Assembly (NCBI RefSeq): GCF_002865645.1
Contig: NW_020194515.1
Location: forward strand, 124,001 to 188,000
Direction: 5' to 3'
Origin: Hyaloscypha bicolor E
Lineage: Eukaryota; Ascomycota; Leotiomycetes; Helotiales; Hyaloscyphaceae
DNA length: 64,000 nucleotides
Part shown: one piece after another, positions 34,661 to 45,320 of the stretch
Numbering within the stretch: the first letter of the stretch is position 1
Layout of the letters: every line of letters begins with the position of its first letter
Position numbers and translations under genes: made by a program
The notes under the pieces: model-generated
What the model was told of the DNA's origin: nothing
The model's database searches: none
Seen by the model: only the letters and a program-made list of their open reading frames with translations

Positions 34661-37066
34661 CTTGATAATATTGATTACTGGGGAAGGTTGGTGGGGGTTG
34701 GGTTTGTGAGGTGCTGAAGAGCGGTGATGAATAGCTGATTCTGTAAAAGAATGGACGACCGAAGTCAAAGGGTATCAAGAAATTTGGAGGATGGAAGATT
34801 GGCTGTTTGGCTGGAGAGAGAAGAAGAAGAAGAGGGTAGAGCTGGGTGTGCGGCCCATATAAGTGTTTGGGGAGATTAAACAAGTGGCTTGCAGGGAAGA
34901 GGTTGCTGTTCACTGAATTTAGCCACTTAGCGGTCAGAATGTCGTGACGCCACATGCTCATTTCGACTGAAGTTCTGAACGTTCCGTCAGCATGGGGTCC
35001 AGGACGAACGGCGGCAAGGCCTGCAGCTGCCAGCCATGGGCAGCCAGAGGCCCAGAGCAGGGCAGATGGCCGCTGTCGCGCAACCGAGAGCAGAGGCCGA
35101 GGAGGCAATCTGCGCGAACTTTGAGGAAACCTGGAAAAGGAGGCGACGGCGACCTCCCGGGAGCAGCCTAGCGCGCTGCTGACCGATGTCGCGCTCCTTG
35201 TGCGCGCGAATCAGGATCGCCGCAAAGGTGCTTTGAAGCTCGCTCATTGGGCACGTTTTTATATTTGCGTGGGCCAGGGCCAGCGAGGACACAGAAGCGA
35301 CCCTGGCCCCCTGGTCTGGGAGATGAGGGTCTCCGAGATGAGCGCCGACTCGTCGCCGGTTCGCCAAGGGTCAGCCACTACTGCAGGTCCCAGGAACACC
35401 GCCAGCGGCCAGCGACCTTCGTCCAATCTTCCTAAGCGGGCCAGCTCCCCAGCACTGCCAGCAGCTGGCCACTCAGGGCCACCGTGCTTCACGTTTCGCC
35501 GCGCACAGCGCTCATGCTCCCACAACTGACTGGGTGCTGGAACAAGTGGAGAAGAGCAGCCGTTTGCCCCCCACTGTGCTCACAATAATCTTGTCGAAAT
35601 TTGAATAAACATCAAGTCTAAATTGCTCGCAGACGAACCGCGGCGGTGGATGTCAGATTCACGCCGAGCACTTCCAGAAATATCCCCCGCGGCTCTGGAC
35701 CTCTGAACTTGTTCTTGGCCCCAGGGTTTTGAATGATGGGCATTGGGCACTCAAATGAGTGTTTGCCATGGTCCCCCATCTTCCTTCCCGTGGATCTCTT
35801 ACCCAGGCCCGCCCCATCTGTGCAAGTCCAGCAGGTCTCTCCGTGATGAAGGGGCGGTTGTATTTCGGCAAGGAGATTTGTGTTTCTCCGCAATCTGCTC
35901 TGCAATTGCTTTTGGCAAGATCTCCAAATGAACTCATGCGCTTGTGCGAACAAAGGTGCAAAGCGGATGAGACCCGGCTTCTGTGAAAAGGGCACTGCGA
36001 CTTCTGAGCTGACATCCCCCGTGGAGTTGGGCTGAGAAGCTTTAATAACGAGTGCGAAGTCATATTATCCAATATTCTACCTTCCACTTTGAAACATTGT
36101 TAGAACTGTCCAACGCCCGTCGCGAAAGTTCCTTTGGTGGGGAATTAATTTCAGGAAATTCGGGGTTGAGAGACCAAGAGCTGGGGCCATCTGCGAGCCC
36201 CGTCTGAATAAAGCTATCCATTTGCCACTGGACTTATCAACAAAGGGGGCTCCTGATGCTGTATGTGGTTCCAGGGCTGCTGAAGTGGCCATCACTTTCT
36301 TTCTCGATGTTCTTGACTTCGTTGCAATCAACAGCTATGAACGCCTTCCGGAAGCTTCCATGTGGCTGAGATGTTTGACACTCGGCTTGCATTTCAACTT
36401 TGCCCACGAAGGACTTCTCCGCGGTGTCAAGACAGACAGAGCCGACAAAATCACATCTTGTCTACGAGGCAAGATTGTGGTGAACCTGCTAGTCAAAGTT
36501 GACATACAATGTCTAGATTGGGAGAGTTTTGGTGCTGTGCATTGTTTTTGAGCGTGCTGCCACAATCAACCCAGAGATCAAGGCGGAAGTATGAAAAATT
36601 GATTCACACTCAGGTTCTCCAACACCAGACGTGGCAATCCACTTTGGACATACGGCTTCATGGTCCCCTGTCCCGTTTTGAGAAACTCAGTGCTCGAGGA
36701 ACAGCAAAATAGCATTCCGGACAACTCATTGACGATGTACGAGCAATCTCGGAAGAATTGAATCGAAGAACAGCAAATGGGTCAATACAACAGGCACTTG
36801 CCAGAGAAACCACTTCCCACCTGTGGTCAGCTTCGCCAACTCAATCGATGCATGGGAACGTCTAAGCAGCCGGCCCCTTCAGAGGATGCTACTGTGTCTT
36901 CCATTTTGTGTCTTACGATTCGATCTGGAGCCTGTTGGGATGCTGATGAAAGCCTTTGTGCCGGCGTGCAAAAAACACCGGCAGTATGAAAGTAAAGCGT
37001 TCTCAAACTCCAATGCAAGCGCTTGCGACACCGAGATGAGAAGGCTAGAGGGTGGGGCTTTAAACA
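34661..37066. other. Gene-poor interval, 2.4 kb
   Basis: 35.0-35.5 kb is GC-rich with open frames on both strands and no conserved sequence. The rest has no supported gene. Promoter of the wall-protein gene at the left end. Confidence 0.45.
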
Positions 37067-37426
37067 TCAACTAGATGCTTGCCTTTCAATCACCTTCTCG
37101 GATACAGAGCTTGAGCCTTCTTCGTCGCCTTCACCAGTAGAACTGTGTTGCATGGAAGGGCAGATGAATGGTAGAGGACTAGGGACTATCAACTTTGTGG
37201 CAACTGGCGACCGCGAGACTTCGAAAGGATCTGTGCTTCGCATGGAACGGGTCCTGGACATCAAAAGGGCCTTGGGGCAAGAACAAGAATGAGCCTTGGT
37301 TGTCGGTGGTAGTTGAATTAAGGGAGAGATGCGACCATTCGGATGCATGACGTAAGAGATTCGACTCGATTGACCTTCCTCTGCCACGGCAACTCTGGAA
37401 TGTGGAATCTCCAAGTGGTGAGCCAT
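37067..37426 (-). CDS. Possible small hypothetical protein
   Basis: A 119-codon frame starts with a true ATG and reads MAHHLEIPHSRVAVAEEGQS at its start. It ends in an acidic/Ser-rich tail (STGEGDEEGSSSVSEKVIER). Codon choice is not obviously abnormal, but no domain is recognised and it lies in a repeat-rich interval. It may be chance. Confidence 0.25.
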   Translation of the reverse strand: MAHHLEIPHSRVAVAEEGQSSRISYVMHPNGRISPLIQLPPTTKAHSCSCPKALLMSRTRSMRSTDPFEVSRSPVATKLIVPSPLPFICPSMQHSSTGEGDEEGSSSVSEKVIERQASS

Positions 37427-37780
37427 TGTTGAACGAATCCCAGGACTCCGAGGTGAGACCCAGGGGGAGGATTATCTGGTACCTTTTTTGGGGGGGGGGG
37501 TGGGGCTTGTGGGGATTGGCAAGGAGAGGAAGCTATCAGTCCGCGGGTTTTTGGATGCAGGATGAGCCATAGAATATTAGGAAAAAAACTACGAGCTGTT
37601 CGATTCCTTCATGGAAGAGGTCAAATCTTTTTGCGCATCGACTTGACTTTTGATGCTATAAACAAAAGGACACCATCGTCTTCGAGCCCCTGAAACCTTA
37701 TGAACTCAAGTATGGTTGGCCCCGCCTAATCTCCAACTATTACCGACCACAAAAGAGGAAAACTTTTCGATCAGAAGAAA

Positions 37781-38092
37781 TGGAACTCTGGTACTGCCGA
37801 GACCCGGAATTGAACCTTGGAAATTTTAGGAAATTTTTCTTACCTTGATAATATTAATAGAACTCATTGCGGACCTATTTAATTATTAGTATTTTGGGTC
37901 ATCTGGCTAAAGGTGACGATATATAGACATAGAAAAGATTGGCAAAAAAAATTGGAACTCTTATTGCCGAAACCCAGAATTGAACCTTGGGAATGTTAGG
38001 ATATTTTTCATATCTTGACAAGATTACAAGAACTCACTAGGGATCTTCTTGAGTATTAGCGTTCTGTAGTACTTTGCTTGTAAAGAGATCAA
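37781..38092 (-). repeat. Two tandem ~170-bp repeats each with a tRNA B-box-like sequence
   Basis: Units begin at 37,781 and 37,953. On the minus strand each holds GGTTCAATTCC or GGTTCAATTCT, then a G-rich tail resembling a tRNA T-arm and acceptor 3' strand (GGGTCTCGGCAG, GGGTTTCGGCAA). Units are about 75-80% alike by eye. The acceptor stem cannot be closed, so they are degenerate, SINE-like or tRNA-derived. Confidence 0.6.
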
Positions 38093-38114
38093 ATTTACCT
38101 TCGCATTTAATGCC

Positions 38115-38168
38115 AAGAGTGGTATACAAGTGCGACGCGTTACCACTGCGCCACTGGTGGAGAGTTAG
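38115..38168 (-). repeat. tRNA 5'-half-like sequence with A box
   Basis: On the minus strand, TGGCGCAGTGGTAACGCGTC is an excellent D-arm/A-box, followed by GCACTTGTA resembling an anticodon arm. A TGCGAAGG block downstream could pair with it across a short intron, but the T-arm is poor and no acceptor stem forms. Probably a tRNA-derived fragment, not a working tRNA. Confidence 0.5.
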
Positions 38169-38720
38169 TACCACATCACCTCCGAAGATTGGCGTGAAGA
38201 CTTACTTCCGGCTAGCTGAGTTTGAGCCAAAAATCGCTTATTTGAATACATAAGACCGTTAGGAAAACGGCGGTCAAAAAGAGCGCTTTTTGGCTTCGGA
38301 CACACAGCTGGCGCTACTTCCACACCTCACCTCAGCCCCACGAGAACAACAAACCATCATGGAAATATATCAGCCAACCCTCAAAAACAGATATATCATA
38401 GATATAGTTCTAGAATAACTTTTCCATAAGAGCTTCTAGCTCTACACCAGCCTCAGATAGCTCCATAATCAAATGCTTCTCTTCACCACGGGTCAAAACT
38501 CGACCAAAGAATAATTCAATTCATTGGTTTCATGTCCTGCATGTGTCATTAAGATCCTCAGCACTCTGGTCTTTTACTTCTACTGTACACATATCTTCGG
38601 CTCTCTCTCATGGTTTTCTCATTAGAACCGGAAGGGAATCTGGAACCACACAAAGCTTCACGCCTCCACCCGAAAGTCGCTGCACAAGTACAAACCATTT
38701 TGCTCTCCTCTCCCCTCTAA

Positions 38721-39575
38721 TTACTCCGTCTTCACCAACGAAGTGTCGTCAGAAGAAGGGCTTGCTCCACCGCCAACGATCGCCAAGCCTTGCAAGATCT
38801 CACATCCACTCGCGTATACCATATATGTGGGAAGAACGATCCAGGCGCCACTGCAAAGTATTAGCAATGCAGTTCAACTGGGACGACAACTTACTTGGGA
38901 ATAATCCAGAGAAACAGTAGGTCCGTGAAGTTATTGTGGCCGATGTTTTCAAACCCAGAATAGTACTCATTGAGCCCTAAAGAGATTTAGCAAAAGTCCA
39001 GAGCTCATCAATCGAAACTTACAGTACAAAACTGTCTTGCTAAGTGTCATCAGAGCAGCGCTGTACACAACCAAGACAGCTAAACCACCCATCTCCCCAT
39101 CTACATATCGTTGTTGGCCCAAGAATCCTACAGTTGAAGCCTTTGGAGCACCTCGCCCCTGAGCCTTTGATTGTTTCCCGTACGAGTACAGAATGTACAG
39201 ATAATAACCATACATCAAGGATTCGATAACGTTCAGCATGCCTTGCGCTGACGTGAACCCATTGTGTTCATTGAATGCCTTCCACCCATATATGAAATCT
39301 ATCTTCCCATACAATTCGTAGGGGACGTACAGCGGCCAGTGAAGCCATCCTCCAGGCATCGTGGACGGTCGAAACAGAACATAAAAAGTATCCCAGCTAA
39401 CGAGAGGTAGAGAAACGAACAGCCATATAATGGCGAGATTCGAAGGAGTATGCGCCCATTTTCCTTTGCGAGCAAGGCGGGATCGCGATGACTTCGACGG
39501 GGTAGAGGGTGTTGATTTGCCAGGCGTAAGGTCGGGCTCAGGGAATTCCTTAGGGTGACCACGAGTAGAGACCAT
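38721..39575 (-). CDS. Fungal multi-pass membrane protein, possibly EXPERA-like
   Basis: Exons are the complement of 39023-39575, 38895-38976 and 38721-38850, giving 254 residues. After a Ser/Pro/Lys N-terminus come at least four hydrophobic segments: LAIIWLFVSLPLVSWDTFYV, GMLNVIESLMYGYYLYILYS, LAVLVVYSAALMTLSKTVLY and LLFLWIIPNGAWIVLPTYMV. Between the first two, RPSTMPGGWLHWPLYVPYEL and FIYGWKAFNEHNGFTSAQG form a conserved loop. The arrangement resembles EXPERA/emopamil-binding-type four-helix proteins, but that is inference. The C-terminus ends with a Ser/Asp tail (DDTSLVKTE). The outer transposon begins only about 128 bp upstream of the start codon. Confidence 0.78.
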
Positions 39576-39754
39576 TTTGTCTATGGGGCATCTATCTCAG
39601 TGAATTGACGCGACGATGATTAAATGGGCGAAGGAGAGGGGCAGAGAGGTATGGCGAGTTCTTGTTTTAGTTTTAGCCTAGTTAGGGTTTAGTCGTGACA
39701 TACAGTGGTATGCAAAAACTCCCTGTTTTAGCGCGTTTTTGACGAAAAGTGGTA

Positions 39755-40214
39755 CCACCAGTGGGTGTCCGAATTCATGACGCACGGGCCAAAATCGCCA
39801 AAATCACACCAAAAGCAGCCCTTTTCACAGCTTCGTAACTTAACGAAATTATGTTGCAAGGGCATATAAAAACTATATGCATAGATTGACTATAATCTAG
39901 AGACTAGATTGTATTAAGAAATTTTTCTTTAAAACGCAATTTTAAAGAGTTATGTTAAAAGACCCGATTTCGCTAATAAATATGTGGTGCAATTTGGTGC
40001 GAAAATCTAAATGTGAAATCTGTAGCTAAAACAATTAGTTAATTGAAATTATAAAGTATAAAGATTGATTCTATTGCGTATCTCTTTTCATATTTCTCAT
40101 TCCCTGGAATTTTATTAAAGGGCTGTTTTTTAATAGATTTACAAAGTGGATGGTTTTGGGTGTGATTTTGGCGATTTTGGCCCGTGCGTCACGAATTCGG
40201 ACACCCACTGGTGG
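39755..40214. mobile_element. 460-bp MITE (E3) nested in E1
   Basis: Terminal inverted repeats of about 60 bp begin CCACCAGTGGGTGTCCGAAT and include GGGCCAAAATCGCCAAAATC. The right arm is the near-perfect complement. TA borders each end (39753-39754, 40215-40216). No coding capacity. Confidence 0.88.
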
Positions 40215-40216
40215 TA

Positions 40217-41437
40217 CTCGATTTCCCGCTTAAATGCACGCCCCGCTTAAATGCACGGCCGAATTGCATAGAAAATCGCGAAAACTTATAGTTTTAATAT
40301 CTTTATAACTTTTATATTAATTAATAAAAAAATTTACTTTTTTAAATATAATATATAAAAATAGGAATAGTTATATATTATAACCTTAAAAATAATAATA
40401 TCGTAAATATAAGTACTTTATTTTAAAGGTTTATAAAAGACGTAATTTTTTTCTTAAAAAAATATTTTTAAAAATTAGTTTATTTAGAAATAAAATATCT
40501 AAAAATAAAACTTTAAGTTTTTTGAATCTTCTATATTAATACATATATATTTATATAAATATTTTATATTTTATATTTTATTAAGTAATTGAAATTTTAA
40601 TTTTTTCAAAAACTATAGAATAATAAATAAATAATAAATAATAATGGTTTTATATAAAAGCTATTAATTAAATTTAAATAAAACTGCTTATATTACTCAT
40701 ATAAGGTATAAAAAACTTAGAAATATTTTTATTTAATTTTTAATCTTTAAAATATTAAAATATTATAGTTTTTTTTAATATTTTTTAAAATTAGTAAATA
40801 AAATAAGTATTTATTAAATTTATTTAATAATATGGGCTTTTTATAAGTTAGGAACTATATTTAAGATTTAAGATTTATTTTAATTTTAATTAATATATAA
40901 GAATTTAAATAAATATAATAATTATTAAAAACTTATATTAAAAATTAAATTTATATACATAATAAATATTTTTTAGATTTTTAAGGTCTTAAGTTTCTTT
41001 ATAAATAGTATTAAGGAAATTAAATTAATTAATTTCTTTTAAAATAAATTACTTTTAATTATTTTAAAAAATTAAAAATAAAACTTTAAAATTATATTTC
41101 TTATTTTATAAGGCATTTAAAAGCTATATTTACGCTGTACAATTTAATATATATTATTTTAAAATAAATTATATAAAGATTTTATAAGATTTATTATTAT
41201 TACAAAAGTTATTAATTTTTTTAATAAATTACTTATTTCTTAAAAAAGTATAAATATTATTAATGAAATTGTGAAATTGTTATAAAAGTAATATAGAGTA
41301 TAGAAATAGAGTACCCAGTAATTCTATAATAGCTTACCGTTTATAAATATAATTTACGGTTATTTAATAATTAAATATTTTAGTTTTCTAGTAAGGCGTG
41401 CATTCAAGCGGGCCGTGCATTTAAGCGGGAGATCGAG
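40217..41437. mobile_element. 1.2-kb AT-rich TA-flanked element (E2) abutting E3
   Basis: Ends are CTCGATTTCCCGCTTAAATG at 40217 and the complement of CTCGATCTCCCGCTTAAATG ending at 41437, with TA on both sides (40215-40216, 41438-41439). Each roughly 43-bp end contains a tandem pair of CCCGCTTAAATGCACG-like units. The interior is almost entirely A and T with no open frame, as expected after heavy RIP. Confidence 0.85.
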
Positions 41438-42741
41438 TACCTTGAAAAAATGGTACTGAATTATATTCAACCACCAATTGCTCCACCAAACCACGTCCGA
41501 ATTAGGTAAGAAGTAGATTAATTTACTCCCCTGAAGTAGCTCTTGCTAATAATATAATCAGATTACGATCCACCCCCTCCTTCCCTCACCCGAATTTGTA
41601 GCTATTGAGCCTACACATCGAGCCGAATTCTTAGCAAATCCAACTTCTCCCCTGTCTACGAACCAATTCGCCCTTTTTTTATTAATATCGATAGGCAGAT
41701 ATTAGTAATTTGATATCTATGATATTAGAGGAGAAGGCTGAGCTAAAATAGCTAAAGGCGATGGAAAAATCGGGTACTAGTATGGGGATTTCTCCTTATT
41801 ATGAAGGCTAAAGTCTCCCTTTGGTATACTATATGGAATTCAGAAGCTAATTAGTGTTTTATATTGAATATAGGTACTTAGTAGCACCGATTGCTAATAT
41901 GGTAGCCCCATTCGAAAGCCCCATTCGACAGCTCCATTCCAAAGCACTATTCCGGACATCCAAGCAGAAGACTCGATTCGACCAGATATTGCCTTTAGTA
42001 TATACCCTGAAGACGAAATTAGCTTCTACCAGGGTATAGGCAACTTACAAAAGCAGGATTATTAAGAGTTTATAAGTTCTGGGCTATTGGATAACGATTA
42101 CAAGGCGATTGGGGGGTAGGGAGAATGATATTTAGAATCGAGGTTGACGAGCTGCCCCCTTGATTTCCACGTATCACTGGTTTAGGGAGGCGAGGAATGG
42201 ACCAATCAGATTATAGGATTTTAGGCTCTTTTGAAGAGAGTTATTACTGGTGTTGTGGTCATTGTTTTTAGTCGAGTTTATCTACATTTGGAGTTTTTCC
42301 CTTATACTAAATATTTTTGCAACCACGGCGTAGGATTTTTTTATATTAGAATAATTAAAAGAGCTATTTCCCACGATTCTAAATCAGCTTTCGTTTTTTT
42401 AATAGCAGTTATGGTTATTAAGAACCGTAGTATTTTTTAATTAGTATCAATGTCGGCTCTCTAGTAAAATAACAAGTGATTTTGGAACCACCTTTTGTAA
42501 TATTAAAATCACCAGAACTTTAAGTAATATTAAGTATGGCGATTTCATTGATTTCATACTAATTCTACAGGGAAATTCCGATATCCTGAATTATAGAAAT
42601 GCCCTCCAGCCTTTCTAGCCCCCGTCCAAACCTCCAAACCTCCAAATGGTATTAATTAGGTAATTTCTAAAGTTTGGATACTTCCCATAGACTTTCCTGC
42701 AATTCCCTCGCATATTAGACTTAATATTGCGAAAGCCCCCC

Positions 42742-43060
42742 CTAATTGGGTTCAAAATTGGGCAATAGGGAAGCAACTAATATATCCAGATTCCCCCCCT
42801 CCTCACCCCCCTCCCACTTCTGGCACATATCAAGCACCCTCTGACTCCAGTATATACCACAGTTATCCATTATAATAATCGAAGTCTTCCCCAGCCATAA
42901 AAACACTACGGGAGTACCCTGTTTCCCATCCAAAATCGAAATTATCGTACCACTGCTCAAGGAGCTCCCGGTTCTGCACGGGTTGTGCGAGAAGATCGTA
43001 GATGGCCGCGATACGCGCGGGCTTAGGTAAGGAGCTATAATCTGCTCTTATTATTAGCAA
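42742..43060 (-). pseudogene. Transposase remnants of E1
   Basis: Two overlapping frames carry pieces. SSLPKPARIAAIYDLLAQPV fits an N-terminal or linker part. KTSIIIMDNCGIYWSQRVLD and MCQKW resemble the second-Asp region of DDE transposases (pattern VLVMDNxxIHHS). They are separated by frameshifts and stops; no functional enzyme remains. Confidence 0.55.
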
Positions 43061-43230
43061 GAGATACTTCAGGGGAGTAAATTGATCTACTTCTCATCTA
43101 ATTTGGACGTGGTTTGGTGGAGCAATTGGTGGTTGAAAATGATTTAGGTAACTTTTGGTGCACCCATTTTTAAGTGTACCGCTTTTCGTCAAAAACGCGC
43201 TAAAACAGGGAGTTTTTGCATACCACTGTA

Positions 43231-45320
43231 TCCGTGGCGGGGTCTTGCAACCTCAGACACTGCCACCGGGAGCCACGTCAGGGAGTCGAACCCTTTACTA
43301 ATATCGCACTACTATTGAGTTGTTTCGGAGGACGAGTTACAAGGAGCTTTTGGGCTTTCTACGCGTCCTCCCTCCGATTTAGTAATTCAAGTACTAAAAT
43401 TGTCAGTATTTCCACTGATACTTACCATTAGTTACAAGGTCCAATCTAGCGATGCAAACGGGTCCGCATATACCCTTGAACCTGTATCTAGAAGGCTTAA
43501 CTGGGTAATTAATACATCTTCAGGATCCGATTCAGGCTCTCCAGAAATCTGGAGAGCGGGGGACTTGCTCAACACCTGTTCGTGGTGTCCCCTACGAACC
43601 TGCAGCTCATGCCCTGCGTCCCTGGTATTACACTACCTCCAGGGGACAGAGGAGAGTCTGCAAAGCCAAGATTGAGCGGGTGGTTGCTGGAGGTGGCCCT
43701 TTAGGGGTCCTCCTTGGAGGAAAAGGTATGGAGAATCACTCTGGGCACCTGGGAACGATCTGAGGAGAGCTTACAGGAGCCCGTGGCCGCTGATGGAGGT
43801 CTGCAGACCTCTTTAGAGGCAGAGGAACTTCATACTACCACTACACGACGTCGAATACCTCCTCGCTATCGACTCCTTCACCGCCACTCCGAATTCGAAT
43901 CGATAACGACATCCCCCCTCGCAGTCGACACATATATTTGCTGGGCAAGAAGAGGGCTCAAGGTCCAACAAAGCGGCAGTTCTCTATAGCTCAAATCGAT
44001 GGCTATTTCCCACGGCGCTGGCGACCATGCAGATACCCAGAAAAAACGAGAGCAGTCGTCTTCTTGTCACTCTCCCCAGTTTTGGCTTTTCCCACGGCAT
44101 ACACAACGGACGGATAGGTAGTTTTGGGACACTATACAAAGTCCCACGGGCTGAAAAGAGGGAGCACGAGGTATACGCTACGCTTCTACTTTCTCTCTAT
44201 ATACTAGACACTGTGGAGGCTGGTATATTGCTAGCCATGAGGTTGGCGTACCTGAACCTGCATTAATTGAGATACCTCATATCCTCCAATAACTACATAA
44301 AGGGCAGAGCGATAAAGTGTGGACTGCGGGCACTCTTGCGTACGGTGGCTGGGGAACACCTCTATGGCCTTGGTTTAGGGTAGACTGCGGAGCTTTTATC
44401 AGTTGTAACTACCCGGGCGTATACCTCTCCTTCTAAAAAATACAAAAACAACGTTCAACCGCAGAAACCTGGAGAGTATTACTCGGAGGGGTAAAGGGTA
44501 AGTCTGCTTGGATACTTGGTAATTGGAATAAACAAACCCCTACCCTGAAGCGTGTTTCTAGTGGGTTCGCCTCCACAAAACCTTAATTCCAACTGTCTTA
44601 TTCGCCCATACCCTAACTGCAGCGTCTGTGGATCCAGACAGGACATGGGTTTATTTATCCCTACTACGAGTAATCTCTATCAGAGTAGATTTTGCTCATG
44701 CTTAGAGATCTATCTGTCATAATTCTCTTTCGCATCATACTTAGGAACATTGCAGGTGTCGACTCTAGGCCCCAGTACTAGTTTGGCTTACCAAAACTAT
44801 GCGAAAGTGAGGCTTTCCATAAGCACCAGGCCCCTGTCGAAAAGAAAACCTGCCACCGACGTCTAGTTGCGTACTCCGTATACCTTACTTCCTGGGCCAA
44901 GGGACATAAGAGCTAGAAAGAGGTCTAGGGATACAGGATCTACCCAAGGCGTATCCTTCTCTAGTCGTCTCCACAGCCCCCCTGCTTTTTGCCATGTTGC
45001 TTTCGTAACTTCGCATTCTACCCAGATATGACTCCGGGAGAAGAGGTAGAGAGGGAAGCGTTTCTTTCTGGCCGGCAGTAGTGTTTAAAACCATCAGAAT
45101 ACGGGGCTGCGCTCGAGGCTGAGCTCATTGGAGCGCGGCACCAGCCGGGTCCGGCAAAGCTGCCAGACTCGAACGTCATCTCATCCATGCCCCAACACTA
45201 AAATTGTTGCCTCTTTGCCTCCAACAATCTGGCTTCCACATCACCTCTCTGTTTGCTCCCAATTGCAGAACATTCGCGAAGCATTCGAATCTCTTCCACC
45301 AAATGTTATAGCATCTGCAA
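43231..45320. other. Degenerate repeat-like interval, no intact gene
   Basis: Open frames are short and broken. On the minus strand, 44,880-45,080 reads SHIWVECEVTKATWQKAGGL, reminiscent of the Cys/His tail of LINE-type reverse transcriptases. On the same strand near 43,290-43,310 a perfect B box (GGTTCGACTCC) occurs. The plus strand gives coherent but unassigned fragments such as LLGKKRAQGPTKRQFSIAQI near 43,950. Probably old retroelement material plus the upstream region of the FIT gene. Confidence 0.4.

Larger units (their letters stand above)
37427..38720. other. Intergenic with tRNA-derived repeats
   Basis: Contains a G-run near 37,488 and the tRNA-like repeats at 37,781-38,170. No protein gene is supported. 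Confidence 0.5.
39703..43228 (-). mobile_element. Tc1/mariner-type transposon (E1), interrupted by two nested elements
   Basis: Ends are mirror images: CAGTGGTATGCAAAAACTCC at 39703 and its complement ending at 43228, each bordered by TA (39701-39702, 43229-43230). Similarity continues inward for about 180-190 bp on each side (left part resumed at 41440-41567, right part 43038-43228). Removing the two inserts leaves about 1,841 bp, a normal size for this class. The interior has no intact gene; transposase-like remnants are on the minus strand at 42,742-43,060. The body is AT-rich and stop-ridden, consistent with RIP. Confidence 0.88.

Noticed and set aside
35200..35529. Overlapping frames on both strands in a GC-rich island
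   Set aside because: GC content alone produces long frames; no conserved sequence.
38115..38168. Functional tRNA with a short intron
   Set aside because: D-arm is good and an anticodon arm can be drawn, but the T-loop is nine nucleotides and no acceptor stem pairs.
44580..44660. WD40-like reading on the minus strand (VLSGSTDAAVRVW)
   Set aside because: A single short resemblance in a region without extended frames; likely coincidence.
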